Source: Verrucomicrobiaceae bacterium
GTDB taxonomy: Bacteria; Verrucomicrobiota; Verrucomicrobiia; Verrucomicrobiales; Verrucomicrobiaceae
DNA length: 64,000 nucleotides
Direction: 5' to 3'
Assembly (NCBI GenBank): GCA_015075365.1
Contig: JABTUN010000001.1
Span: 372,001 to 436,000, forward strand
Shown here: piece after piece, positions 39,101 to 46,377 of the stretch
Layout of the letters: each line of letters starts with the position of its first letter
Position numbering within the stretch: the first letter of the stretch is position 1
Program-made: the position numbers and the translations under genes
Notes under the pieces: model-generated
Database searches by the model: none
Told to the model about the DNA's origin: nothing
What the model saw: the letters and a program-made list of their open reading frames with translations, nothing else

Positions 39101-42100
39101 CGGTTGTAGCGAATCTCGCCAAACACATCATCAATGCGCAGATCGCCCGGCAGCGCCACATCCAGCGGACGCGCGACCGGCAGCAGCTCCGCGAGATCAT
39201 CAATCAACTGAAACCCGAGCCCGAGTGACGACTCCGCCGTGCTGCCGAAATAGCGCCCGAGAGAACCCGCTGTCTGGTCCGCGAACTCCCGCGAGCCTTC
39301 GACGAAGATGGAGGTGTATTCCGTGAGATGCCACCACGCCTGGCGGGCCACCACGAGCGCCTTGAACGCGGCATCCAGCTCTCCCAGCGGCACCTTCAAA
39401 TCTTCGACGATGCCATCGAGTCCGGCCTGACGCAGGCTGATCATGAGGTTGCGCGTTTCACGGGCCAGATGAATGGCCTGCGGCAGATTCGGAGCGATCA
39501 GGTAGTTCTCGATCTCCAGTTGGATCTGCGAGGCAAACGCAGGCAGTTGGAGGCTGGAGAGCCAGCCTGTGCCAATATCAAGCTCCCGTGCCGCGAGCGT
39601 GGCACGCCGCCAGGCCGTGTAGGCCGCCCCCGCCGTTTGCCCGTCCGGCTGCACACTTTCCCAAACCCACGTTTCATTCTTTAAATCCACCAGCGGGCGT
39701 TTGCGCCCCTCCGCGGTTCCATAAGGCACATTGGTGCGCTGAAAACCTTCGATCAGCGGCCGGGAATCGAGTTCCGCGATGCTGCCACCAAACTCCCACC
39801 GCACCTTCGTCAGCACCGGCCAGTAGTTCTCAGGCTGGGAGAAGTCCAACTCGCTCGCCAAGATCGGGACCACCACTGCATTGACCTCTGCATTCACGGA
39901 AAGAAAGGGGCCGTCCGGCCCGCTCGCATGAATCACATCACCCGCAGGGTAAGGGGTGCCGCTAAATATCAGCGCCTGATCATACTCGACCATCCTCGCC
40001 AGCCACTCACGCAGCTCCAATCCGAGCTTGCGCGCGTCTTTCACCACATCGTCGCCTGATGACAGCAGTTTTCCGGGAGGCCCCTTCTGTGCGACCACCG
40101 TGCGGATGCGAAGATTCTCCGCCAAAAGCCGCCGTCCCTCCAGAATCAGAATGTCCCACGGGCTGCGTGCCAACGCGGCGCGGCTGTTTTGCATGACCGT
40201 CGTGAAGTCCGACCCTGGATGACCTGCCACAGACCCATCAAGCCCGGCAGACGACAGCGCTTTCTGAAGCTGAATGGTGACCAGCATGGCGAGAATGGCC
40301 CGCTTGCTGTCGCGCGGCGGCAGCGGCCCTCCGCCGATCGGCTGGCCGGTGGCGGGATCAATGCCCAGCTTGGTGAGGCGCTGTGGCAACGAGATGGCCA
40401 GATCTTCCACCGCCCCTTCCACCTTCTGATCGGCCGGTCCATAGCGCAGCAGGAAGGCCAGCCGCTCCGCCTCCACCGCCTCGGTGTCTTCCTCGCGAAA
40501 AGCCGTCACACAGGCGATGCGCGGTGCCAGAAACTCGCGTAGCTGGATCGCGCGCGCCGCGAGCAGGCCCATGCCTGGACCGGTCGGATCACCATCCACG
40601 GCTTTTTCGATGCGGGCCAGAATGTCGAGCGTGCGCCCCATCTCCGCCCGCGCCGCTGCGGAGGCGCAGTCACCCATCGTGTCCCGCTTCACCAACTCGC
40701 CCTCCAACGTGTTGAGGGCTCTCGCCACGGACTGGAGTGCGGCGTCGTAATCGCGGCCAAAGGCACCCACGACATGGTTGGCGATGATTTGATCCACCGA
40801 GGCCTCGATCCAGCCGAACGGCCCGAAGTCCTCACCGAGGCTGAAGTCCGGCATCTCGCCTTCCTTGCGGAACACAGGCGGGTTCAGATCCGAGCGCAGC
40901 GTGTCGAGATTACCCGCCATGGAGCTCACGTAATTCAGCAGATCCACGCGCACCGCGGGGGCAAAGTTCGGTGCGTTGGGAAACACCGGCACCATGACCT
41001 TCAGAGAGTTTGCGAGGTCGAAGTTCAAACCGCTCGCGCTGGCACCAAAGGCATACTCGGGATCATCCAGCGTCGCCCACGCCTCGAAACTCATGCCATT
41101 CGCCTCCAAACGCCCGCCGCCGGAAATCGAGAAGCGGTCAGGACGCTGCCAGGTGAACTTCAGCGGCCTGCGCTCCGGCACGGTGAAGCGCGCGATGCCG
41201 TTCGCACCCGGCGGCAGCGTCACGCTGCCGTGGCAGTTCAGCTCGAACTCGCCGCCGTTTGAAAACGAGATGCGCGACATCGTGAACGACGCGCCCATGC
41301 CCGGCAGCCGCACCTGACCGCTGCCCCAGCCGCTGAACTCCTTCGATTTGTCGTTGTAGATCATGCCACCGGCCAGTTCATCCACCGCGATGCCGCCAGC
41401 GAGCAAGGCATCCGCCGCAGGTGGTGGCGTGACACGATTCAGCGCGATCGCGCGCAGCACGGCGACGAGCTTCTGCGCCTCCAGCAGATAGATTTTCCGC
41501 CTCTCCTGATCGGCCGGAGACGTGATCGCCTTCGCGGACGCCAGCAGCGAGTCCACGCCATGCTGTGCCGTGCCCGAATCATCCTCCGCGAGGCATTTCA
41601 CGGCCAGCGCGTCCACAACCGCGCTGATGCGCGCGGCATCCTCCCACGCGGGAGAACCCGCCGCAAAGCCCATGCGATCACGAATCAGCGCACCGGCATT
41701 GCCACCGCGCAAAATCGCCAGCAACTCGGCCCGGTCAGCACCACCAAGGAAGGACATCGCGGTGTTGATGGAGTCCTGCAGGCCATCGTAAGCCCTTTGC
41801 ACTGGCGGCGCGGGATATGTGACACCGTTTGGAATGCCCGCGAGGATCTCGCCAAGCCGCTTCACTTCCTGAAACCGCTTCGCCACCGTGCGCAGCGGAC
41901 GCGGAAGCGCCGCCACCGCCGTCGCCATCGCCCCCGCGCGATCGGATAACGACGAAACGCTGAGCAGAGGGATCGCCACCGTGCCAAACACCCCCTGCTG
42001 ATCGAGTTGATGCAGAAACAAATACTCCGCCATCGCATCGAGAAACGCCATCTCGTCCACCGCCAGCTCCGCGGTTCGCAGGGCCGTGCGCAGCTTCGGT

Positions 42101-44352
42101 TCCAGCGCCAGTCCGGACTGCGCCAGCAGTTCGTTCAGCAAAGCATCGCCGCTGATCGTGAGCCCGAGCTGCTGAGCCGCCTGCCAGATCGAAAACAGCT
42201 CGTTGAGCTCGTGGTAGATGACAAATCGGCCGCGCGCCGCCATCGCGGATGATGCAGCGCCTGTTTGACCCGGCGTGACACCGAGTGATGCCGCATGCGA
42301 GGCGAGCGCGTTCGTGATCGCCAGCTCAAAACTCGTTTGCAGGCCGTCATGATCAAACGCGGCCCCCGTTTGCTGCGCCACCTGCCAGCGCTCCACGCCA
42401 ATGCGCAGCACCTCACGCAGCGCGGCGAGACTCAGCGGCTCCGTGGACTTCTCCAGCTTGCTTTTGAGCGCTGCACGCGTCTCCGAACGCTGCCCGTCGA
42501 GCCCCGGTGGAGTGAGTCCGCCCAAGCGGAGCCGCTCCAGCGAAAACCAGTGCCGCGCCGCTTCCGTGGCCTTCCGTGAGGCCGCCGCCGCGCGTGCCGC
42601 GTGCTCCATCGCCGCCTTCACCTCCGGCGAGTTGGGATCCAGGCCCGCCGCACCTGCCAGCTTGCTCAAACCCAGCACATCCAGCGGCGATGGCATGCCT
42701 CCGAGATCCGGGCGCGGCAGCGCCTGCACCACCGCCGCTGCAAACGCCGTCGAAAAGCGCTCAAACACCAGCGACTTCCGCTCCAGCGTGAGCCGCGCCG
42801 CCTCCAGCGTGGGCACATCAGGCGCCGTGCCTGCGTTGAGCGATTCGGCGGGCGGCAGATTCGGCGCCAGCCACGCGCCACTCACCCGCGCATGCAGTTT
42901 GCCCACACGGAACTCAAAACCAGTGATCGGGCCATCCAGCGTCAGTCCCACCTCAAATGAAGGCCCATCCTGAAACACCAGCGATCCTCTGCCAGACATC
43001 GACAACGAGCCATCGAAGCCAAACTGCACCCACGCGGGCTCCTGCGCTCCGATCGTCAGCGTGGCCGCCGGACCTCCATATTGATCCAGCGGGTAGCTCC
43101 CCGAGAGCGGCAGCCGCACAAAACCGCGCTCGCCCAGCTCCATCGTTAGTCCATTGAACGAGCCCAGCACCTCGCCAAACGGCAGCACACCCGGATCAAG
43201 GCGGATCTGGGGCGCGGTGAAGCCCGCGACGGAAAAAGTTCCCCCCGTGATCGCCGCCGGAAAATGCCCCGCGATCTTCACCGGCACCCCCCCGCCGGCT
43301 GGCAGGCCAAACAACGTCTCCAACTGTGCCACCGTCACCGCGCCGAGCGGCAGCGTGCGTGCGCCGCTTGTCTGAATCACGCCATCGACCACCAGCGGCC
43401 CCTCCGCGCCGCTTACCAGCCGCGATGATGCAAACTCCAGCACTTGCGATCCCGCCGCACCGGTGATCCGTGCTCCCGCGGGCAGACGAATCGCAAATGA
43501 AGCCGGCGCACCCGCCACCGCGAAGCCCGCGGGTCGAAACTCACACGGAGGCAGATTTCCCGCCGCATCCGCACGCACCGGCGCACCACCGCGCGGATTC
43601 CCCTGCGCGTCCAAAAGCACAAACTGATCTGGATTCTGCGCCAGATAGTCCGGTTGCGGCGGCAGCGTGATCGCCACCTCCAGCGGCTGCGCCTGCGAAA
43701 GCGTGATCGTGTTTCCGCGACGCGCCTCTGCGATGACCGACTCGATGCCGTTGTCCGCGCTGTCCGCATTCCACGGCAGCTCCCAACAATTTTCACCCAC
43801 CAGCGTCCCCGCGCCGAGCACGCGTCCTCCGCGACGGAAAATCACCTCGTCCACACCCTCCGGATGCCAGGCCAGCAGCCGCAGCATCGTCGCGCCGGTC
43901 GAAGTCACCGCCGATCCCGGCACCTCCACCGTGCCCACCCACGGCGGCAGCGCCGTGTCGTACTCCGTCACGAGGCGGAAGAACTTCGCGTCAGGAAACG
44001 CCGCCTCCGCCACCTCATGCACCATTACCCCGCCCGTGCCCGTCACCGTCGCCACCGTCTGCCAACCCGTCGCTGCCAGCGTGCCCGAGGCCTCGATGCG
44101 ATACGACCGTCCACTCACCGAAGGCCAGCGCAGTTCCGTTCTCAAGGGCCCCTGCAATCTCGCCAGCTCGCGGATCGCAAACACCGACTGCCGGTCGAGC
44201 GGATTCGTGCCCAAAAAGTGCTCCAAGGCATCCGGCCATCCATCACCATCACGATCCTGCGTCGGCGGTCCGCCCGCGCTCGCCAGCAACACCGTCCCCA
44301 CCGCCATCCAGGCGATATTCTGCCTTATGAGTTCAGGCACGCGTGTTATCAT
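30175..44352 (-). CDS. giant predicted exported repeat protein with LamG domain
   Basis: About 4725 aa from the ATG at 44352; a TTG at 44403 would add 17 residues. The N-terminus is a signal/anchor (IAWMAVGTVLLASAGG) followed by a TSP3/EF-hand-like calcium motif (DRDGDGWPDALEHFLGTNPLD). Next is the GWQTVATVTGTGG...FFRLV module common in verrucomicrobial surface proteins. Beta-rich modules alternate with long alanine-rich helical stretches (roughly 500-1000, 1130-1690 and 2500-3200). From about 3400 to the end are tandem beta repeats rich in S, T, G, N and F (patterns like GSFNISKSGSTMNLTSF). A LamG/concanavalin-like domain (RAWWRMEESGS to LTPRQIQAMYERGNG) sits at about 4090-4320. No PEP-CTERM, LPXTG or autotransporter barrel is seen. 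It may be an adhesin or a polysaccharide-binding surface filament. Function is unknown. Confidence 0.85.
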   Translation of the reverse strand: MITRVPELIRQNIAWMAVGTVLLASAGGPPTQDRDGDGWPDALEHFLGTNPLDRQSVFAIRELARLQGPLRTELRWPSVSGRSYRIEASGTLAATGWQTVATVTGTGGVMVHEVAEAAFPDAKFFRLVTEYDTALPPWVGTVEVPGSAVTSTGATMLRLLAWHPEGVDEVIFRRGGRVLGAGTLVGENCWELPWNADSADNGIESVIAEARRGNTITLSQAQPLEVAITLPPQPDYLAQNPDQFVLLDAQGNPRGGAPVRADAAGNLPPCEFRPAGFAVAGAPASFAIRLPAGARITGAAGSQVLEFASSRLVSGAEGPLVVDGVIQTSGARTLPLGAVTVAQLETLFGLPAGGGVPVKIAGHFPAAITGGTFSVAGFTAPQIRLDPGVLPFGEVLGSFNGLTMELGERGFVRLPLSGSYPLDQYGGPAATLTIGAQEPAWVQFGFDGSLSMSGRGSLVFQDGPSFEVGLTLDGPITGFEFRVGKLHARVSGAWLAPNLPPAESLNAGTAPDVPTLEAARLTLERKSLVFERFSTAFAAAVVQALPRPDLGGMPSPLDVLGLSKLAGAAGLDPNSPEVKAAMEHAARAAAASRKATEAARHWFSLERLRLGGLTPPGLDGQRSETRAALKSKLEKSTEPLSLAALREVLRIGVERWQVAQQTGAAFDHDGLQTSFELAITNALASHAASLGVTPGQTGAASSAMAARGRFVIYHELNELFSIWQAAQQLGLTISGDALLNELLAQSGLALEPKLRTALRTAELAVDEMAFLDAMAEYLFLHQLDQQGVFGTVAIPLLSVSSLSDRAGAMATAVAALPRPLRTVAKRFQEVKRLGEILAGIPNGVTYPAPPVQRAYDGLQDSINTAMSFLGGADRAELLAILRGGNAGALIRDRMGFAAGSPAWEDAARISAVVDALAVKCLAEDDSGTAQHGVDSLLASAKAITSPADQERRKIYLLEAQKLVAVLRAIALNRVTPPPAADALLAGGIAVDELAGGMIYNDKSKEFSGWGSGQVRLPGMGASFTMSRISFSNGGEFELNCHGSVTLPPGANGIARFTVPERRPLKFTWQRPDRFSISGGGRLEANGMSFEAWATLDDPEYAFGASASGLNFDLANSLKVMVPVFPNAPNFAPAVRVDLLNYVSSMAGNLDTLRSDLNPPVFRKEGEMPDFSLGEDFGPFGWIEASVDQIIANHVVGAFGRDYDAALQSVARALNTLEGELVKRDTMGDCASAAARAEMGRTLDILARIEKAVDGDPTGPGMGLLAARAIQLREFLAPRIACVTAFREEDTEAVEAERLAFLLRYGPADQKVEGAVEDLAISLPQRLTKLGIDPATGQPIGGGPLPPRDSKRAILAMLVTIQLQKALSSAGLDGSVAGHPGSDFTTVMQNSRAALARSPWDILILEGRRLLAENLRIRTVVAQKGPPGKLLSSGDDVVKDARKLGLELREWLARMVEYDQALIFSGTPYPAGDVIHASGPDGPFLSVNAEVNAVVVPILASELDFSQPENYWPVLTKVRWEFGGSIAELDSRPLIEGFQRTNVPYGTAEGRKRPLVDLKNETWVWESVQPDGQTAGAAYTAWRRATLAARELDIGTGWLSSLQLPAFASQIQLEIENYLIAPNLPQAIHLARETRNLMISLRQAGLDGIVEDLKVPLGELDAAFKALVVARQAWWHLTEYTSIFVEGSREFADQTAGSLGRYFGSTAESSLGLGFQLIDDLAELLPVARPLDVALPGDLRIDDVFGEIRYNRSTGQLAGSFGGSLTFPEISTNFTLTSLTLDNAGHIALNASASGPLPELPGARLSGTIALAGQFGLGSAGQPPVILQAFAGAGSGTATLPDGETFSGSISYDSTTRVLELAATGSQLDISLGDHFVLLSGTAGLRFGGVGPGAYPNSGRFEFGGTFGMLRKSSPAVGQPLTIDHFHLSAVEAMARLDVTSNAITVTLPQGKLRLPECFSSPPVPPPNAPQPAEIAINTAQPPQIAFTLGPPDGNGFKSLDQVTFSGGVTFTNLGLALPDFEDVGARDLDGAFDFGNLSLTASGAIPAATAPKLTINTGFVFFPHPVDQTSIEIEAVNAVWKLDGFPAGTLGLATNVNLFDAGGFTLTVLGAPGAQTTGLEILAPTGGAVLPSLRVFGQLRVLFDNTLIMREVTEPALQGIPTGQFGTLAGGQIVIHAPVGNALPQVDFALEDVGILGNFRIGGENGVRITGLTAGSPASIHLSGLGNLFNLADVPGRQFVVTLNGKIVQQGLPGFGLGNARFIFFSPTQPPRFVPDTLVYDGSSWTLAQQAPVELRNATLRFINGELPLEQLLAPVNLEITSTFRIGLPTVAEPIIGGGADHVRVTFAADGTPQLQGLEGIELTLDPGLDFPPIEELGGSIYVTGFSNPANLLFAGRVGGSVNGYKMKFILAMRSTGPLGIAVDFNAGSAGIPLGPTGFLFTGAGGGISFLNTNADPADIKSYVREAEGRFEANPENPPPSATMAWSGFKEWRDTMLAQAPVFPPIGTGPVLPVVPPGNYPPNDPIGCPVNVPPPSANILGMPHPDQAAYPRRYVLKFSAIPETTLNKDIAKGGLGITPEFIQSLNLTGSSLAVALAEHVRGIIESRAAPVPAILGAGAQQAAAGLFDEIELGFATAFGEAIGMLGSEATAEDIYDQIKLKAWAGVPVQDATMVVKGVFTHAAVSAFMNVEGQGMIGTTGSAGVGGKLNFLGIPVGRAGLFLSATDVNGNPNPQITGDAIFAIGPLNLGDGKLALSANGMMTGIAVTVGNIANLLAPAVRDEVLTAVNPEFAGMTLEQARDAIIAGVPLSAQPERLAAFHAAYMAQVLRRPQGTLPAGVLDQVAALADQVNPELVACGSFQMKFAGLPMSNEALGAQFRIRKTGWELLGRCTPAMIIGFGTPIAALTSGLDQASIGFSEAYPDFTGLFKAAVSGDLTNPESTLAFARTRVAQMLENTTAVGTYEIKPLGMNLARASARVIMPDLTLHPVVRNHDANPGNNWVRPEMRGLPSREALLLEAVRQNRLGDLFWKGSAGQLKDLMPESDLNDEALTRDYFPHGGFAMAAMLQIPRIFTSLPREPWQTMISEGKGPLERLEALRVIMRDYFGTMVQQGNFMAYVPLPNPPALFDANGNPLGSAFSLDPYDLVESLNTFDASGVYPGSLWDLHESFAFLNLNGQILDIPIGEVNLAAAAPDPVTGLPPRFTGSVNFPENSWAGFLFGPVNVNASVAGQARPARRVIEDALAELEDLDAQLGSNPSGAQVEQMVVKMREFVALDMPRVELSASLEYFDPPSSWLWPQGFAPQGAFTLSAYSPEFITELPADPTPLDHLKKEGGIAMQGSFKLSNLVTASGQFLLRPPAEGQLAPHVSATLTGQTLDLPFGIVGNATVSFDTSTSTFFSATGSLQGNLDLSAQLGWPVTVPAGASVNLTNHTATLTFTSGGVSATVTANYTSPLSPVFTFDGVLELDPFVTNVISIVPQNPDETKLRVTISSGGGTLTDAKVVIGGIFNQSANLPSLTLNQQLDFAPVFISAPFGASVAGFSASNLNFRVGRAGGVLSITDAQGSVSVAGLGGLAVGFTGNVFSNGNFSFTGTTSGSGSFTGMPVSAVSAGASMTFTNGGMSFNGTVSGGLLGTNLLPGVSTMANVALTLSTTAVTNVSGSVQVSAARLGGIEVRPSSGNFTLTLSSSGISVPAGQLYFTSWSSSTAIVSTPAFTVPALNAALPATLVDQSSTTTGTFAGFSLSGLTFQLRRTSNSPLTYQLANVAFNAPLPAGFTVANFSVSGGSFNGQTSAISLPVTSLPSLSLGRFAITNGSGTPALTSSGLSLPAPRFACADLGISNLSLPGAPLVVPDSGALTLNSITAGNLSPVFGSLGGFTLGGASFNISKSGSTMNLTSFAASLNVPGFTASAVNLSGTVPSSGAISFTGSGIPQLGAGSIAIKGAGGGAIASTLSSGGGLVFTAGSVDVANVFNAAANFASTVNLTVPASTVGNATFASFTASPNLRGFAFGASSISLERVSGAIRLNVTSGSLPLPAGPTLPIFNGTISSTGAVSFTSSLTNSDFYGFPITASFTMGNATTLWTAIMSDTNPRAWWRMEESGSTTILSNSSSYAPSHNGITDSTTTRPALQEPSGFQDGSGSGVSMRFDGVDDFYSVPDNANLEGGASMSVGCWFRVNQFTGGKSFHTLIAKGDDSWRIAQDGSNNYLSFDTNNTSGTLHSLKASTLAVNDGRWHHVIATFDGTTKCLYIDGVLRASATWSATIKDSTYPVGIGYNPQAANRNWNGWIDEAAFWNTALTPRQIQAMYERGNGLYLSLSGQVNLRGTGSPFDPAQSFRPSFTGSISSSGEFDLSSENNSATLLGFGFNDIDLVFERQLLPGSTATITGAATVNAFPGTPFSLAPRFTASFTRSGGNTVASLSAVNQTVSFGGYTPAAGGFDLGFSGNLGTNTPITFSDFRFGNSTIAGLGLPPLAGVIQTNGSFAISSVLSQSITLSNFTAPSCAVDFTDAGLYVVGSFSLQVTSGGFTRSFGSVTLGGTLNTNGSYAITGSGNLQVGAYATDSIGLTFSSSTGRITASGTPNLNFGALDQPISGFFLAHNTFSGSMTKSFSLPAVSHLADHLDTTLSCTTTLSYSFSTGILSGSLSGTWGWQVKNFAPPGGYNPSGSFSVSGSIGDNGDFTVNNGTASGSYFFAPDWPNGSFIFAPPPGWVWSFWDSEAYSLW

Positions 44353-44523
44353 AGATGGCGGCAAACTGCGATTAAAGCTACCAAAAGGTCCGCTTTCAGA
44401 CAACCGTCCGTGTCTTTAATTGAGTCAGAAAAATGGTGTGGTGAAGTGTGTCACCGCAGGATGGGTGGTCTGTGAATAGCCGAACCATCCCCCCTTTCAC
44501 AATCGCGCCAAGATGCCCATCTC

Positions 44524-44968
44524 ATGGGCATGCTTCGCCCTCTCACTTTCCTTCTCCTGTCTACCAGCGTCTTGGCTGCTGAAAAAGCCCTGCCGTTTTG
44601 GGATCTCGCGCGGTGGGATGCCTGGAACAATGGTGAGCTTGTGCAAGCCACGCCACAGGCCGTGGCGGCGGGTGCTTACACTGATCCGTCGTCACCGTAT
44701 GCGTCGGTGGTGCTTCCGTCGGCGTGGCGTGATGCGGCGAGCGGCGATGGCGCAGATTTAGTCGATCAAATGGAATCCCTTCACCATTCATGGCCGCGCA
44801 GGGCGAAGATGGCATCGCGTGGAAACCTCTACCGGTGCCTGATGGCAGATGGAGGGTGAAAAGCTCGCGCACGGCCAGGGCAGCGGTGTCTGTCACAATC
44901 CCGTCCAGGCGGATGGCTTTCCGTTCAAAAGGTTCGGGCAGCAGACCTTGGGGTGGATTTGAGCAGGC
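44524..44968 (+). pseudogene. decayed partial copy of the glycosidase-like gene at 46378
   Basis: The first ~70 codons (MLRPLTFLLLSTSVLAAEKALPFWDLARWDAWN) match the intact protein encoded at 46378 (MFRPLVVFLLATQLAAAEKTLPFWDLARWDAWN) almost residue for residue. After AWRDAASG a frameshift occurs. The original frame then meets a TAG at 44759-44761 where the intact copy has TAC. Homology resumes as MAAQGEDGIAWKPLPVPDG (from 44790), then a deletion joins to 'GQGSGV.HNPVQADGFPF'. It fades near 44968, so about 360 C-terminal residues are missing. It is nonfunctional as a full protein, although the 5' part still reads as a 111-codon frame with a signal peptide. Confidence 0.88.
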
Positions 44969-45018
44969 ACCGACCGTTCCGCAACACCCGTGGTTCAGAA
45001 AAAAACATTTGACCAAAA

Positions 45019-45040
45019 ATATCACTGTGATATCACTCTG
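45019..45040. promoter_or_regulatory. candidate operator upstream of the SPFH-RHH pair
   Basis: An 11-base direct repeat (ATATCACTGTG / ATATCACTCTG) contains the palindrome ATATCAC-T-GTGATAT (45019-45033) and a central TGATATCA (45028-45035). It ends right at the ATG at 45041. Short tandem or palindromic sites of this kind suit ribbon-helix-helix dimers, and the gene pair encodes one. The link is inferred. Confidence 0.4.
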
Positions 45041-46063
45041 ATGTCAATCCAAGTTGCCCTTATGCCACCCACAACCTCTCCCTCGCCCGCCGACCACACG
45101 GTGGAAAATGTCACCAGTGCGTCTTCCGGCTGGATCATGCTCCTGGTCAATCTTGGCCTTGTCCTTTTGGGACTGATCACATTCATTTCTGGCCTCGTGA
45201 GCGCTGCCGAGCATGACCGGTTTTCCTGGCTGATCCTCTTTGGTCCGCCGATTGCCTTGTTCGGAATCATCATGCTCTGCGGACATTTTACCCTGCAACC
45301 GAACGAGTCCCGCGTGATGATCCTCTTCGGCCACTATCATGGCTCCATCCGCCAGAGCGGCTTTTTCTGGGCGAACCCCTTTTATGCACGCAGTCGCGGC
45401 CGCATCGATCTGGCCGGTCCGGCGCATAAAAACCCCCAGACAGGGCGCACCGAGACTCCTCATCGCACTTTGTCCTCCAAAATCTCCCTGCGTTCCCGCA
45501 ACTTCATCAGTGAGAAGATCAAGGTGAACGACAAACGCGGCAATCCGGTGGAACTCGCCGCCGTCGTCGTCTGGCGTGTCGCCGACACGGCCCGCGCGGC
45601 CTTCGATGTCGATGACTACGAGAGCTACGTGCAGATTCAGAGCGAATCCGCCCTGCGCCACATCGCCAGCCTCTACAGCTACGACCATTCCGAGGAAGAC
45701 GAGCCCACACTGCGCGACAGCGCTGATGAGGTGGCTCTCGCTTTGCGCACGGAGCTGCAGGCTCGCTTGGAAAAAGCCGGCGTCGCTGTTGACGAGGCGC
45801 GCCTTACCCATCTCGCCTATGCGCCGGAGATCGCCCAGGCGATGCTGCGTCGCCAGCAGGCCGAGGCCGTCATCGCCGCACGCCAGAAGATTGTCCACGG
45901 CGCGGTCAGCATGGTGGACATGGCCCTGCGCGAACTGGCGGACAAGGCAGTGGTTCAGCTCGACGACGAACGCAAAGCCGCCATGGTCAGCAACCTGCTG
46001 GTGGTGCTCTGCGCTGAAAGCGAGGCCACCCCGGTCATCAATACTGGCACGCTCTACAATTGA
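45041..46063 (+). CDS. SPFH/Band 7 domain membrane protein
   Basis: 340 aa from the ATG at 45041; the ATG at 45062 (MPPTTSPSP) is an alternative. Two close hydrophobic helices (about 31-55 and 63-83) precede the SPFH domain: FTLQPNESRVMILFGHYHGSIRQSGFFWANPF, then ISLRSRNFISEKIKVNDKRGNPVELAAVVVWRV. A helical stretch follows (ADEVALALRTELQARLEKAGVAVDEARLTHLAYAPEIAQAMLRRQQAEAV). Stomatin/flotillin-like proteins form membrane microdomain oligomers. The gene is followed after 9 bases by a small ribbon-helix-helix protein, a pairing common in bacteria. Confidence 0.92.
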   Translation: MSIQVALMPPTTSPSPADHTVENVTSASSGWIMLLVNLGLVLLGLITFISGLVSAAEHDRFSWLILFGPPIALFGIIMLCGHFTLQPNESRVMILFGHYHGSIRQSGFFWANPFYARSRGRIDLAGPAHKNPQTGRTETPHRTLSSKISLRSRNFISEKIKVNDKRGNPVELAAVVVWRVADTARAAFDVDDYESYVQIQSESALRHIASLYSYDHSEEDEPTLRDSADEVALALRTELQARLEKAGVAVDEARLTHLAYAPEIAQAMLRRQQAEAVIAARQKIVHGAVSMVDMALRELADKAVVQLDDERKAAMVSNLLVVLCAESEATPVINTGTLYN

Positions 46064-46072
46064 TTCTCCCGA

Positions 46073-46270
46073 ATGGCAGCTCCCGAGCGCAAACCCTTCC
46101 TCCTGCGCATCCCGCCTGATCTGTGGCAGGAGGTGGAAAAATGGGCCGCCGCCGACCTCCGCAGCGTCAACGGTCAGATCGAGTTCATTCTCCGTCAGGC
46201 CGTCGCACGGCGCAAATCAGACCTTCCGGGCGGCACACCACCTCCTGCGCCCAAGGGAAATTCACCGTGA
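46073..46270 (+). CDS. Arc-type ribbon-helix-helix DNA-binding protein
   Basis: 65 aa. KPFLLRIPPDLWQEVEKWAAADLRSVNGQIEFILRQAVARRK has the Arc/CopG pattern: one beta strand (FLLRIP), helix A (DLWQEVEKWAAA) and helix B (SVNGQIEFILRQAV) with the N at the turn. The rest is a short basic, proline-rich tail. It probably forms a dimer that binds DNA, and may regulate its own operon through the palindromic site ahead of the SPFH gene. No toxin partner is evident. It starts 9 bases after the SPFH stop. Confidence 0.88.
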   Translation: MAAPERKPFLLRIPPDLWQEVEKWAAADLRSVNGQIEFILRQAVARRKSDLPGGTPPPAPKGNSP

Positions 46271-46377
46271 GGTGCAACGCGACCTCCCCACGTCATCTCA
46301 GCATTCTGCGCCGAACGCGTTCCAGTCCGTTTCATGACGATTTGGCAGACATAGACATATCAGGCCGTAATGCAGTC

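Noticed and set aside
44404..44523. Possible small RNA or hairpin upstream of the giant gene (GGATGG ... CCATCC)
   Set aside because: The stem is only 6 bases with a long loop and no terminator tail; it is likely chance.
46073..46270. The 65-aa RHH protein as the antitoxin of a toxin-antitoxin pair
   Set aside because: The partner gene is an SPFH membrane protein of 340 aa, and no small toxin-like gene is adjacent.
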